From: Shewanella gaetbuli
Lineage (GTDB): Bacteria > Pseudomonadota > Gammaproteobacteria > Enterobacterales > Shewanellaceae
NCBI RefSeq assembly: GCF_023284065.1
Contig: NZ_JAKIKP010000012.1
Span: forward strand, 45,182-109,181
Reading direction: 5' to 3'
Length of the DNA stretch: 64,000 nucleotides
The notes below the pieces were generated by a model. The model saw nothing but the letters and a program-made list of their open reading frames with translations. It was not told the origin of the DNA and did not search any database. Shown in pieces: positions 23,625 to 35,053 of this stretch; position 1 is the first letter of the stretch; every line of letters starts with the position of its first letter. The position numbers were made by a program, and so were the translations under genes.

Positions 23625-23847
23625 TGTGGATAACTCTGTGTACCAACACAATATATTGTAGATCTTATCAATGTAAAGCAGATCAAAGGTCGCGTATTAT
23701 AGATCATTCTGGATCAGTTAATAAAGCGAGATTTTCACCAAATTAATGAAATTTAGATCGAGTTTGATCTTCAATGATCGAAGATATCCACATACAATGA
23801 TCGCGTTGGGGATAAAATTAATATTAACGATAGCGATCCAAGTGATC
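23625..23847. promoter_or_regulatory. dnaA regulatory region: DnaA boxes and dense GATC sites
   Basis: The 447-base gap between rpmH and dnaA (23452-23898) holds no gene. It contains a TGTGGATAA DnaA box (23625-23633) and a one-mismatch box at 23784-23792. Ten GATC sites fall in 187 bases, at 23661, 23681, 23702, 23712, 23756, 23766, 23776, 23799, 23835 and 23844. This supports DnaA autoregulation and Dam/SeqA control of dnaA transcription. The density is similar to oriC itself; see findings. Confidence 0.75.
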
Positions 23848-23898
23848 TCGCTATAGAATATATCTCCTTTTGTTAAGCTAAATTTGGGGAAGATATAA

Positions 23899-25287
23899 GT
23901 GGCGGTTTCACTTTGGCAACAATGTATCGGCAGACTGCAAGACGAATTATCCGCTCAGCAGTTCAGTATGTGGATCCGTCCGTTACAAGCTGAAATGGAT
24001 GGTGATACGTTAGTGCTTTATGCACCTAACCGATTTGTATTGGATTGGGTTCGCGACAAGTACATTAATATCATCAACCAATTTTTCACAGAGCAAATGG
24101 GCAGCAATGCTCCTAAGTTGCGCTTTGATATTGGATCGCGCCCTTCTGCACGTCAAACCCCTGTTGTCACTGCACCTGTTTATACCAAACCTGCCAGCCA
24201 ACAAACTAAGGCGCGAGTAGGCACCAGTTTTAATACTCAAGCAGAGCCTGTCGCTAACGCTAATCATCGCAGTAATATTAACCCTACTTATCAGTTTGAT
24301 AACTTTGTTGAAGGTAAATCAAACCAATTAGGTAAAGCGGCGGCACTGCAAGTTTCAGAGAATCCTGGCGGTGCTTATAACCCATTATTTTTATACGGCG
24401 GAACCGGCTTAGGTAAAACTCACCTTTTACACGCTGTGGGTAATGGCATTATTAAAAATAATCCCGATGCTAAAGTGGTGTATATGCATTCTGAGCGATT
24501 TGTTCAGGACATGGTTAAGGCATTACAAAATAACGCCATTGAAGAATTTAAACGCTATTATCGCAGTGTTGATGCGTTATTCATCGATGACATTCAATTT
24601 TTTGCTAACAAAGACCGCTCGCAAGAAGAGTTCTTTCATACCTTCAATGCATTATTAGAAGGTAATCATCAAATAATTTTAACTTCAGACCGTTATCCTA
24701 AAGAAATTGACGGTGTTGAAGATAGATTAAAATCGCGTTTTGGTTGGGGACTAACCGTCGCTATTGAGCCGCCAGAACTCGAAACTCGCGTGGCTATTTT
24801 AATGCGTAAAGCCCAAGAAAGTGGTATTAATCTCCCTGATGAAGTCGCTTTCTTTATCGCTAAACGTTTACGTTCAAACGTTCGTGAACTTGAAGGCGCA
24901 CTAAACCGCGTTATAGCTAATGCTAATTTCACTGGTAGACCTATAACCATTGATTTTGTAAGAGAAGCATTAAGAGATCTCTTGGCACTGCAAGAAAAAT
25001 TAGTCACTATAGATAATATTCAGAAAACCGTTGCTGAATATTACAAAATAAAAATGGCTGATATGCTGTCTAAGCGTCGCTCGCGCAGTGTGGCTAGACC
25101 TAGACAAGTGGCGATGGCACTATCTAAAGAACTAACAAACCAAAGCTTGCCTGAAATTGGTGATGCATTTGGTGGTCGTGATCATACAACCGTACTGCAT
25201 GCTTGTCGTAAAATTGCGCAACTACGTGAAGAAAGTCATGACATTAAAGAAGACTATGCAAACTTAATCAGAACGCTCTCTTCTTAA
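23899..25287 (+). CDS. dnaA: Chromosomal replication initiator DnaA
   Basis: AAA+ initiator that binds DnaA boxes and melts oriC. Domain I begins [20 protein letters not shown] and is followed by a variable linker (about 80-130). The AAA+ domain carries Walker A GGTGLGKT (167-174) and Walker B LFIDD (227-231). Domain IV ends in the DNA-binding signature [15 protein letters not shown] (about 424-438). The GTG start at 23899 has GGGGA upstream. Length is 462 residues. It is first in a dnaA-dnaN-recF-gyrB cluster. Confidence 0.98.
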   Translation: MAVSLWQQCIGRLQDELSAQQFSMWIRPLQAEMDGDTLVLYAPNRFVLDWVRDKYINIINQFFTEQMGSNAPKLRFDIGSRPSARQTPVVTAPVYTKPASQQTKARVGTSFNTQAEPVANANHRSNINPTYQFDNFVEGKSNQLGKAAALQVSENPGGAYNPLFLYGGTGLGKTHLLHAVGNGIIKNNPDAKVVYMHSERFVQDMVKALQNNAIEEFKRYYRSVDALFIDDIQFFANKDRSQEEFFHTFNALLEGNHQIILTSDRYPKEIDGVEDRLKSRFGWGLTVAIEPPELETRVAILMRKAQESGINLPDEVAFFIAKRLRSNVRELEGALNRVIANANFTGRPITIDFVREALRDLLALQEKLVTIDNIQKTVAEYYKIKMADMLSKRRSRSVARPRQVAMALSKELTNQSLPEIGDAFGGRDHTTVLHACRKIAQLREESHDIKEDYANLIRTLSS

Positions 25288-25306
25288 TTCAGGGAAATCA
25301 GACACA

Positions 25307-26407
25307 ATGAAATTTTCAATAGATAGGGATGCACTACTAAAACCATTACAGTTAGTTTGTGGTGCTGTTGAACGTAGACACAACCTACCCATCCTTGCCA
25401 ATTTACTTGTAGAAGTTAGTGAAGACTCACTTAAGCTTACAGGCACTGATTTAGAAGTGGAGCTTGTTGGCCAAGCCGCTATTCACGGTGATGTTGTGGT
25501 CGGAAAAACCACGGTGCCAGCAAAAAAGCTGTTAGATATCGTTAAGTCTTTACCTGATTCATCAGAGTTACACGTTGAACACCAAGATAACAAATGGTTG
25601 CTGCGTTCGGGCAGAAGCCGTTTCTCGTTAGCAACTTTGCCAGCAGAAGATTATCCAAACGTAGAAGAGTTTCAGGCTGATATTGAATTTAGTTTGAAGC
25701 AAGGTGTGTTGAAATCGATTATCGATTCAACCCAGTTTTCTATGGCTAATCAGGATGTGCGCTATTACCTCAATGGGTTGTTGTTTGAAACTGAAGGTAA
25801 TACTTTGCGCTCAATTGCCACAGACGGCCATCGTTTAGCGTTAAGCCATCGCATGGTTGAACAAACCTTGCCAGAAAAACAAGTTATTGTGCCGCGTAAA
25901 GGCGTGGTGGAAATGTCACGCTTATTAGAAAGTGAAGACCAAGATATCAGTATTAGTATTGGTGATAATGCTATTCGAGCTATTACAGCGAGTGCAGTAT
26001 TTACCAGTAAATTAGTCGATGGACGCTTCCCTGACTATCGCCGCGTATTACCTAAAGGTGGCAATAAAGTAGTTATTGCCAGCCGGAATCAACTAAAACA
26101 AGCGTTAACTCGCGCCTCTATTTTATCTAATGAAAAGTTTCGCGGTGTGCGGATTCAACTTGAGCCTGGTTTATTAAGAATTACAGCAAATAACCCTGAG
26201 CAAGAAGAAGCTGAAGAAATCATCGACGTTGATTACAGCTCAGATAATTTAGAAATCGGTTTTAATGTCAGTTATTTATTAGATGTACTTAATAACCTTG
26301 CCAGTGATGAAGTTAGAATCACACTAATAGACGGTAATTCAAGTGCGTTAATAGAAAACCACCTTGAAGAAGACTCTATGTATGTTGTTATGCCTATGCG
26401 CTTATAA
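25307..26407 (+). CDS. dnaN: DNA polymerase III beta sliding clamp
   Basis: Ring-shaped processivity factor of the replicase. The 366 residues contain three repeated clamp domains and end in the typical VVMPMRL that helps form the partner-binding cleft. It starts 20 bases after dnaA and is probably co-transcribed with it. A hairpin resembling a terminator separates it from recF. Confidence 0.98.
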   Translation: MKFSIDRDALLKPLQLVCGAVERRHNLPILANLLVEVSEDSLKLTGTDLEVELVGQAAIHGDVVVGKTTVPAKKLLDIVKSLPDSSELHVEHQDNKWLLRSGRSRFSLATLPAEDYPNVEEFQADIEFSLKQGVLKSIIDSTQFSMANQDVRYYLNGLLFETEGNTLRSIATDGHRLALSHRMVEQTLPEKQVIVPRKGVVEMSRLLESEDQDISISIGDNAIRAITASAVFTSKLVDGRFPDYRRVLPKGGNKVVIASRNQLKQALTRASILSNEKFRGVRIQLEPGLLRITANNPEQEEAEEIIDVDYSSDNLEIGFNVSYLLDVLNNLASDEVRITLIDGNSSALIENHLEEDSMYVVMPMRL

Positions 26408-26433
26408 GCCATTGGTATCCTTTACCTAAAGAT

Positions 26434-26465
26434 TTAAGCGGTGAGTGATTCACCGCTTAATTTTA
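26434..26465 (+). terminator. Terminator-like hairpin between dnaN and recF
   Basis: Perfect 11-base arms (TTAAGCGGTGA at 26434-26444, TCACCGCTTAA at 26450-26460) around a 5-base loop, followed by TTTTA. It lies in the 75-base dnaN-recF gap. It may terminate or attenuate part of the transcription, lowering recF expression. Confidence 0.7.
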
Positions 26466-26482
26466 TTCTCTTTGCAGGTTTT

Positions 26483-27565
26483 ATGAGTCTAAGTCGCCTA
26501 TCAATTACTTCATTTCGAAATATTCTTACTGCAGACCTTAACGCAGGTAGCGGATTGAATTTAATTTACGGTAAAAATGGCAGCGGTAAAACCAGCATTC
26601 TAGAAGCTATTTTTTTTCTGGGTATGGGCCGCTCGTTTCGCAGCCATTTATCGCAACGAGTCATCAATACCGATGCCGATAACTTAGTGTTATTTGCACA
26701 GCTTGAAGAAGACGATGAGCAAACTAAAATTGGTTTACGTCGACACCGCAACGGTGATATTGAAGTTAAAATTAACGGCGAAAAAGTCAAAAAGCTTTCG
26801 GTTTTAGCCGAGACAATCCCTATTCAAGTTATTACCCCAGAAAGTTTTTCATTACTGTTTGAAGGTCCTAAAGCTCGCAGGCAGTTTATTGATTGGGGCG
26901 CATTCCATTCTGACCCACAATTTTATCAAGCTTGGGTTAATACTCGACGAATTTTAAAGCAAAGAAACCAATTACTTAGAAATCAAGCTAGCTATTCGCA
27001 AATACAGTTTTGGGATAAGGAATTGGTGCGGTATGCTGAACAGGTTACAAAGATACGAAATCACTATGTAGACTCGTTAAATGCGCTACTAAAGGGTATA
27101 ATCAAAGAGTTTTTACCTCTGGTTGATATTAACGTTTCTTTTACCCGAGGATGGGATAGCAAAACGGAATTTTCGCAATTACTCGAAAACCAATATCCTA
27201 GAGATTTATCCACTGGACACACGGTAAGCGGCCCGCATAAAGCGGATTTACGTTTACGAGTGGGCAATTTGCCCGCGCAGGATGCATTATCCCGTGGACA
27301 ATTAAAATTATTAGTCTGTGCACTGCGTATTGCACAGGGAAAGTTGCTCAAACAACAGCTAAATAAAAACAGTATTTATTTGGTCGACGATTTACCGTCA
27401 GAGTTGGATGCACAGCATAGGCAGCTATTGTTGAAGCAGTTAACTGAAACCGGTGCACAAATATTTGTCACCGCGATTGAACCTTCAGCAATAGTCGATT
27501 CGTTAACTTGTCCTCCCGACAGGATGTTTCATGTGGAACATGGGCAAGTAACGTTTATTGAATAA
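26483..27565 (+). CDS. recF: DNA replication and repair protein RecF
   Basis: SMC-like ATPase that helps load RecA at gaps through RecFOR. Walker A GKNGSGKT is at residues 30-37, the ABC-type signature lies around LSRGQLKLL, and Walker B around [11 protein letters not shown]. The start chosen is the ATG at 26483 ([13 protein letters not shown], 360 residues), as in E. coli. An in-frame GTG 42 bases upstream lies inside the hairpin and adds residues not seen in the family. The 3' end contains a near-parS sequence encoding MFHVEHG. Confidence 0.96.
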   Translation: MSLSRLSITSFRNILTADLNAGSGLNLIYGKNGSGKTSILEAIFFLGMGRSFRSHLSQRVINTDADNLVLFAQLEEDDEQTKIGLRRHRNGDIEVKINGEKVKKLSVLAETIPIQVITPESFSLLFEGPKARRQFIDWGAFHSDPQFYQAWVNTRRILKQRNQLLRNQASYSQIQFWDKELVRYAEQVTKIRNHYVDSLNALLKGIIKEFLPLVDINVSFTRGWDSKTEFSQLLENQYPRDLSTGHTVSGPHKADLRLRVGNLPAQDALSRGQLKLLVCALRIAQGKLLKQQLNKNSIYLVDDLPSELDAQHRQLLLKQLTETGAQIFVTAIEPSAIVDSLTCPPDRMFHVEHGQVTFIE

Positions 27566-29998
<2,433 letters not shown>

Positions 29999-30022
29999 GT
30001 TTACCGTTTAAGTCAATGAGTA

Positions 30023-30053
30023 AAAAAATGGGCGCACTTAGCGCCCATTTTTT
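30023..30053 (+). terminator. Intrinsic terminator after gyrB
   Basis: GGGCGC/GCGCCC stem extended by A/T pairs (30023-30035 with 30041-30053), 5-base loop and a T-run. It ends the dnaA-gyrB gene cluster. Confidence 0.92.
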
Positions 30054-30174
30054 ATGGAAACTGCTATGGTTAATATTGATGATGTTTCCAAGCTTTGTCT
30101 GTAAGACAAACTCTTTTTAATTTTACCTATCTCATCAATTGGTAAAGTTAGGCGATGACGGTAGAGTACTTTTT

Positions 30175-31227
30175 GTGGTCAGAAGATTTTTTAAAAAGTT
30201 ATTTAATGTTAGAGAAAAAATAGAGCAAGCCAAGTTTACTGGTGAAACACCTACATCAAAAAAAACCTTTGAAGATAATGTAAAAAAAGCGGCTTTAACT
30301 CCCTTAGAAACTGTATCTCAAACGCCTCAATTATCGTGTGTTGACGTATCAGCCATGTTTTATGGTTTACTTTTCCCTATTCAATCTCAAGGCTCCGGCA
30401 TTGCTAATAACCTTGAACGCAAGGTGATGAGTGATATAGAGCTGGCATTAAGTTCCCCCAAGGATATCGCTGACAATGTACTAAAACTGCCTAGCAAAAT
30501 CATTGAGTTAGACAGTCAGTTAGCTGATGAAAATATAGAACTTAATCAGGTCATTAAGCTGATAGAGCAAGATCCTCTGCTGAGTGTTGAGGTATTAAAG
30601 TTGTGTAATTCAACAGCATTTAAACGCTCAGAAAAGCCAGTAACCAGTTTACCTCAAGCTTTGGTTCAACTTGGTCGCGAGCAACTGAGGCGCTTAGTTT
30701 CGGCTTGTTTATTCAGAGAAATGATCACTATTAAACCCATTTATTTCCGTCGGTTTGGCGCAGAAATATGGCGTCACTCAATGCAAGTGGCTTTTTTATC
30801 CAGTGAGTTAGTGACAGATGATAATGACAGCGTTTTTTTATTAGGCTTGCTACATGATGTTGGTAAAATTGCTATTTTTAAAATGTTGATAGATGCTTTT
30901 TATCAAGCAGAGCCAGGGGAACAACCTAACTCCTTATTATTTAGCCAATTAATGACATCAAAATCACTTACCTTAAGTGCATTGCTGGCAAAGTATTGGC
31001 AGATACCTCAGTCTTTTGCTGATGATTTATCCATACTCGCCAATGTAGAAGCTATTCCTCAATCTGCGAGCACTCATTCTGTTTGGCGAGCAAACATTAT
31101 CAGTGAATGTTCAATGTTATTGCAGGCGGGAAAATTAGATGAAGCGGTGTTAAGCAAGTTATTGGTGCAAGTTAATTTAAGCCGACAAGATTTTGATGCT
31201 TTGCATATGAAGTTAATTGAGTTTTAA
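30175..31227 (+). CDS. HDOD-domain protein (signalling, function unknown)
   Basis: Cytoplasmic protein of 350 residues from the GTG at 30175, which I prefer because a GGTAGAG element lies about 8 bases upstream; an in-frame TTG at 30139 has none. The basic N-terminus (VVRRFFKKLFN) precedes a linker and an HDOD domain, with DPLLSVEVLKLCNSTAFK, LPQALVQLGREQLRRL, a WRHSMQVA His and LLGLLHDVGKIA. HDOD proteins usually act in signalling rather than as phosphodiesterases. It stands alone between two terminators. Its partner cannot be inferred. Confidence 0.85.
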   Translation: MVRRFFKKLFNVREKIEQAKFTGETPTSKKTFEDNVKKAALTPLETVSQTPQLSCVDVSAMFYGLLFPIQSQGSGIANNLERKVMSDIELALSSPKDIADNVLKLPSKIIELDSQLADENIELNQVIKLIEQDPLLSVEVLKLCNSTAFKRSEKPVTSLPQALVQLGREQLRRLVSACLFREMITIKPIYFRRFGAEIWRHSMQVAFLSSELVTDDNDSVFLLGLLHDVGKIAIFKMLIDAFYQAEPGEQPNSLLFSQLMTSKSLTLSALLAKYWQIPQSFADDLSILANVEAIPQSASTHSVWRANIISECSMLLQAGKLDEAVLSKLLVQVNLSRQDFDALHMKLIEF

Positions 31228-31247
31228 ATTTAAAAAACATTAGCCAT

Positions 31248-31274
31248 AAAAAAAGCGCCTTAGGCGCTTTTTTT
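31248..31274 (+). terminator. Bidirectional terminator between HDOD gene and glyS
   Basis: 12-base arms (31248-31259 and 31263-31274) with a TTA loop, flanked by A- and T-runs on opposite sides. It serves the convergent HDOD and glyS genes. Confidence 0.92.
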
Positions 31275-31289
31275 ACTTGAGATAAAAAC

Positions 31290-33359
31290 TTACTGTAATA
31301 ACGAAATATCGGCTACATGCAAGAATTGATCTCTTAAGGTATTGAGCAGAGCTAAACGATTTTGCTTTAATGCTTCATCATCTGCCATCACCATGACATC
31401 TTCAAAGAACTGATCAACGCTTTCACGTAAGTCAGCCAGAAGCGTTAAGGCTTGTTGGTAATCGGCATTAGCAAATAAAGGTGCTAATTGAGGTTGCAAT
31501 TGCGATAATTTTTCAGCTAACGCTTTCTCGGCTGCTTCAACTAATAGGCTTGAATCAACATTGGCTGGAAGTTCACCTTCAACTTTAGCCAAGATATTTG
31601 AAACACGCTTATTGGCAGCAGCAAGCGCGGTAGAGGCTTCTAATGCACGGAAGTGCGATACTGCTTTTACTCTGCTATCAAAATCTGCTGGGCGCGTAGG
31701 GCGACGTGCAAGTACAGCTAGAATCACATCGACTTCAATGCCTTTATCTTGATACCAGCTGCGGAAACGGCCCATAAAGAATTCAAGTACATCATCTGCA
31801 GTATTGGCATTCGACAGGTTTTCACCATGTAGTGCCTGTGCTTGAGCAATTAAGTCAACTAAGTCTAAAGGTAAGTTGTTTTCCACAATAATACGTAAAA
31901 TACCAATAGCGGCACGACGTAATGCAAATGGATCAGCAGCGCCTTTAGGGGCTTGGCCAATACCAAAAATACCCACTAAGGTATCTAGCTTTTCAGCTAA
32001 TGCCAATGCACATGATACAGCGGCTGTAGGTACGGTATCACCAGAGAATTTAGGCTTATATTGTTGCTCAATCGCCACCGCTACGGCTTCAGCTTCACCA
32101 TCTAAACGCGCGTAGTGCATACCCATAGTGCCTTGGGTATCGGTAAACTCCATCACCATATTGGTCATGAGGTCGGCTTTAGATAATAAACCTGCGCGTG
32201 AAGCTTGTGCTTCATCAGCATTTAGCTGCTTAGCAATAAAACCCGCTAGGGTAGAAATACGCTCAACACGTTGCTTTAATGTCCCTAATTGCTTTTGGAA
32301 TACTACTGTTTCTAAACTGGCTAAGCGTGACTCAAGCGTTTGCTTTTTATCAGTATTGAAAAAGAATTCAGCATCAGCAAGGCGAGGGCGAACCACTTTT
32401 TCGTTACCCGCGATAATTTGTTGCGGATCTTTCGATTCAATATTGGTAACAAAAATAAAGTTAGGTAATAGTTGACCGTTTTTATCAAAAACTGGGAAGT
32501 ATTTTTGATCGCCTTTCATGGTGTAAACCAAGGCTTCAGCAGGGACATCTAAGAACTTTTCTTCAAAGTGTGCGGTCAATACAATTGGCCACTCCACTAA
32601 AGACGTCACTTCTTCTAATAAGCTATCTTCAATATCAGCGACACCGCCAATTTCTGCTGCGGCTTTCTCTGAGTCAGCTTTGATTAATGTTTTACGCTCT
32701 TGGTAATCTGCAACTACCTTGCCTAATTCTTTTAACTTGGCAATGTAGTTGTCTGCATGGTCTAGCTCAAACGTTGACTGTCCCATAAAACGATGACCAC
32801 GAATAGTGCGAGCTGACTTAATACCCAGTACTTCACCTTCAATACTTTGGTCACCTAATAACATTGTGACTGTATGTACCGGACGAATAAACTGAGTTTT
32901 ATTGCTACCCCAACGCATTGGTTTTGGAATAGGCAGTTTGTCTAATGCACGCTGTGTCATGTCTGCAATCAGGCTTGCTGTAGCAACCCCAACCACTTTC
33001 GCATTGTGTACTAGCCATTCACCTTTATCAGTTTTCAAGCGCTCAGCTTGATCAACCGTAATACCGTTACCGCGTGCCCAACCTAAAGCGGCTTTAGTTG
33101 GGTTACCGTCAGCATCAAATGCAGAGGATACCGCTGGACCACGTTTCTCAACCACTTTGTCTGCTTGAGCCAATGCTAATTGGTTGACACTAAGCGCTAA
33201 GCGGCGAGGTGCGGCATACCAAGTTGCACTGGTATAAGGTAGGTCAGCTTTTTTTAGCTCAGCTTCAAAGTTAGCTAAAAATGACTCAGCAAGTGTGCGA
33301 AGTGATTTTGGTGGTAATTCTTCAGTACCAATTTCAATGAGTAAGTTTTCAAAATTCAT
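31290..33359 (-). CDS. glyS: Glycyl-tRNA synthetase beta subunit
   Basis: tRNA-binding subunit of the bacterial alpha2beta2 GlyRS. It starts [20 protein letters not shown], the typical N-terminus, and ends in a DALR-like anticodon-binding region with [21 protein letters not shown]. The length of 689 residues equals E. coli. It begins 10 bases after glyQ, so the subunits are translationally linked. Confidence 0.98.
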   Translation of the reverse strand: MNFENLLIEIGTEELPPKSLRTLAESFLANFEAELKKADLPYTSATWYAAPRRLALSVNQLALAQADKVVEKRGPAVSSAFDADGNPTKAALGWARGNGITVDQAERLKTDKGEWLVHNAKVVGVATASLIADMTQRALDKLPIPKPMRWGSNKTQFIRPVHTVTMLLGDQSIEGEVLGIKSARTIRGHRFMGQSTFELDHADNYIAKLKELGKVVADYQERKTLIKADSEKAAAEIGGVADIEDSLLEEVTSLVEWPIVLTAHFEEKFLDVPAEALVYTMKGDQKYFPVFDKNGQLLPNFIFVTNIESKDPQQIIAGNEKVVRPRLADAEFFFNTDKKQTLESRLASLETVVFQKQLGTLKQRVERISTLAGFIAKQLNADEAQASRAGLLSKADLMTNMVMEFTDTQGTMGMHYARLDGEAEAVAVAIEQQYKPKFSGDTVPTAAVSCALALAEKLDTLVGIFGIGQAPKGAADPFALRRAAIGILRIIVENNLPLDLVDLIAQAQALHGENLSNANTADDVLEFFMGRFRSWYQDKGIEVDVILAVLARRPTRPADFDSRVKAVSHFRALEASTALAAANKRVSNILAKVEGELPANVDSSLLVEAAEKALAEKLSQLQPQLAPLFANADYQQALTLLADLRESVDQFFEDVMVMADDEALKQNRLALLNTLRDQFLHVADISLLQ

Positions 33360-33369
33360 TAGGATACCT

Positions 33370-34275
33370 CTACTTACACATAGGGAAGCCTAATGCTTCA
33401 CGTGCTTGATAATAAGATTCTGCAACACCTTTGGCCATTGTGCGTACACGTAAAATATAACGTTGACGCTCGGTAACCGAAATGGCATGGCGAGCATCGA
33501 GTAAGTTAAAAGCGTGAGAAGCTTTCATTACTTGTTCGTATGCAGGTAGGGGTAAAGGTTTTTCTAATGCTAACAAATGCTGGCAAGCTTTTTCACAATC
33601 ATCAAATTGCTTAAATAACACTTCAACATTAGCATGTTCGAAGTTATAAGTTGATTGCTCAACTTCATTTTGATGGAAAATGTCACCATAGGTTACTTTA
33701 CCCATTGGACCATCTGTCCAAACAAGATCATATACGCTATCAACTTCTTGAATGTACATAGCTAGGCGTTCTAAACCGTAAGTAATTTCGCCTGTTACAG
33801 GGCTACACTCTAAACCGCCAACTTGCTGGAAGTAAGTAAACTGAGTTACTTCCATACCGTTTAGCCATACTTCCCAGCCTAAGCCCCAAGCCCCAAGGGT
33901 TGGTGATTCCCAGTTGTCTTCTACAAAGCGAATATCATGAACTTGGGTATCAATACCTAATGCTTCTAAAGAGCCCAAATACAGTTCTTGAATATTATCT
34001 GGTGAAGGTTTTAATACCACCTGAAATTGATAGTAGTGTTGTAAGCGGTTAGGGTTGTCACCATAACGACCGTCAGTAGGGCGGCGAGATGGCTGCACAT
34101 ATGCGCTGCTCATGGGCTCTGGCCCTAACGAGCGTAAGAATGTTTGCGGGTGGAATGTTCCTGCGCCCACTTCCATGTCTAATGGTTGAACAATTGCGCA
34201 ACCTTGCTGCGCCCAATATTCCTGTAGGGTTAGGATGAAACCCTGAAATGTCTTTACGTCGTGTTTCGTCGTCAT
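33370..34275 (-). CDS. glyQ: Glycyl-tRNA synthetase alpha subunit
   Basis: Catalytic class II subunit that activates glycine and charges tRNA-Gly. Conserved segments include [19 protein letters not shown] near the N-terminus, [18 protein letters not shown], and the [16 protein letters not shown] motif near the C-terminus. At 301 residues it matches E. coli (303). It is divergent from tag across 112 bases. Confidence 0.98.
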   Translation of the reverse strand: MTTKHDVKTFQGFILTLQEYWAQQGCAIVQPLDMEVGAGTFHPQTFLRSLGPEPMSSAYVQPSRRPTDGRYGDNPNRLQHYYQFQVVLKPSPDNIQELYLGSLEALGIDTQVHDIRFVEDNWESPTLGAWGLGWEVWLNGMEVTQFTYFQQVGGLECSPVTGEITYGLERLAMYIQEVDSVYDLVWTDGPMGKVTYGDIFHQNEVEQSTYNFEHANVEVLFKQFDDCEKACQHLLALEKPLPLPAYEQVMKASHAFNLLDARHAISVTERQRYILRVRTMAKGVAESYYQAREALGFPMCK

Positions 34276-34387
34276 GTCACTATTGTCAGGCTATTAATAG
34301 AAAATGGAGTTGATTATACCTTGTAGAGCAAGGTAGATGTAGGTTATTTTTTAACGTATTACTGAATTTGTTAATGGACACCATAAC

Positions 34388-34957
34388 ATGCAAATTAACC
34401 GATGTGGCTGGGTAAGTGAAGACCCTTTGTATCAGCAATATCATGATAACGTTTGGGGGCGACCGGTTTATGACTCAAAAGAGTTGTTTGCCAAATTATG
34501 TTTAGACGGCCAACAAGCCGGTTTATCATGGATTACGATACTTAAGAAGCAGCAAAATTATGAGCAGCTTTTTGCTAATCTTGAACCGAGTATTATTGCC
34601 ACATTTGACCAAAGTAAAGTGGAAGAATTGCTACAAAACCCAGGTATTATTCGAAATCGGTTAAAGGTTAATTCAATCATTAGAAATGCAAAGGCCTATA
34701 TGGCATTTGTCGAGCAGGGCAATGATTTTTCTAAATTTTTATGGGACTTTGTTGGCGGTAAGCCTATTATAAATTTTCCAAAATCTTTAGCGGATTTACC
34801 AGCGGTGTCACCTGAATCTGAGGCCATGTCTAAAGCATTAAAAAAGTTAGGGTTTAACTTTGTCGGCCCGACAATTTGTTATGCATTTATGCAGGCGGTG
34901 GGGATGGTTGATGATCATCAGGTTGATTGCTTTTGCGCGGTCGATAAAACATCTTAG
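34388..34957 (+). CDS. tag: DNA-3-methyladenine glycosylase I
   Basis: Base-excision enzyme that removes 3-methyladenine. It matches E. coli TAG along its length (189 residues): CGWVSEDPLYQQYHDNVWG at the N-terminus, GQQAGLSWITILKK and MVDDHQVDCFC near the end. Zinc ligands by alignment are Cys6, His19, His177 and Cys181. The base-contacting Glu38 of E. coli TAG is replaced here by Asp40 in LCLDGQQAG, a conservative change whose effect is unknown. It is followed by a bidirectional terminator that contains a parS-type site. Confidence 0.95.
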   Translation: MQINRCGWVSEDPLYQQYHDNVWGRPVYDSKELFAKLCLDGQQAGLSWITILKKQQNYEQLFANLEPSIIATFDQSKVEELLQNPGIIRNRLKVNSIIRNAKAYMAFVEQGNDFSKFLWDFVGGKPIINFPKSLADLPAVSPESEAMSKALKKLGFNFVGPTICYAFMQAVGMVDDHQVDCFCAVDKTS

Positions 34958-34999
34958 GTTTTCGTTTTTGAATAAATTATTTAAAAAAGTATTTTGTAC

Positions 35000-35033
35000 A
35001 AAAAAGGGTGTTTCACGTGAAACACCCTTTTTT
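35000..35033 (+). terminator. Bidirectional terminator built on a parS palindrome
   Basis: A perfect 34-base palindrome (arms 35000-35016 and 35017-35033) with A-run and T-run ends, between convergent tag and the amidohydrolase gene. Its central 16 bases are the parS consensus. Confidence 0.85.
35009..35024. other. parS: parS-type centromere site 1
   Basis: TGTTTCACGTGAAACA, an exact match to the widely conserved chromosomal parS sequence, at the centre of a terminator palindrome. Expected to be bound by the ParB at 6367-7239. Confidence 0.85.
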
Positions 35034-35053
35034 ATGTTACGCGTTATGTGATG

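Noticed and set aside
27201..27220. TTATCCACT in recF as a DnaA box
   Set aside because: One mismatch, isolated, no GATC cluster or second box nearby.
30139..30174. TTG start for the HDOD protein
   Set aside because: No ribosome-binding site upstream; the GTG at 30175 has a better context, though the choice is not certain.
32128..32475. Long plus-strand open frame inside glyS
   Set aside because: Antisense shadow of an intact, conserved gene; its translation is low-complexity and has no ribosome site.
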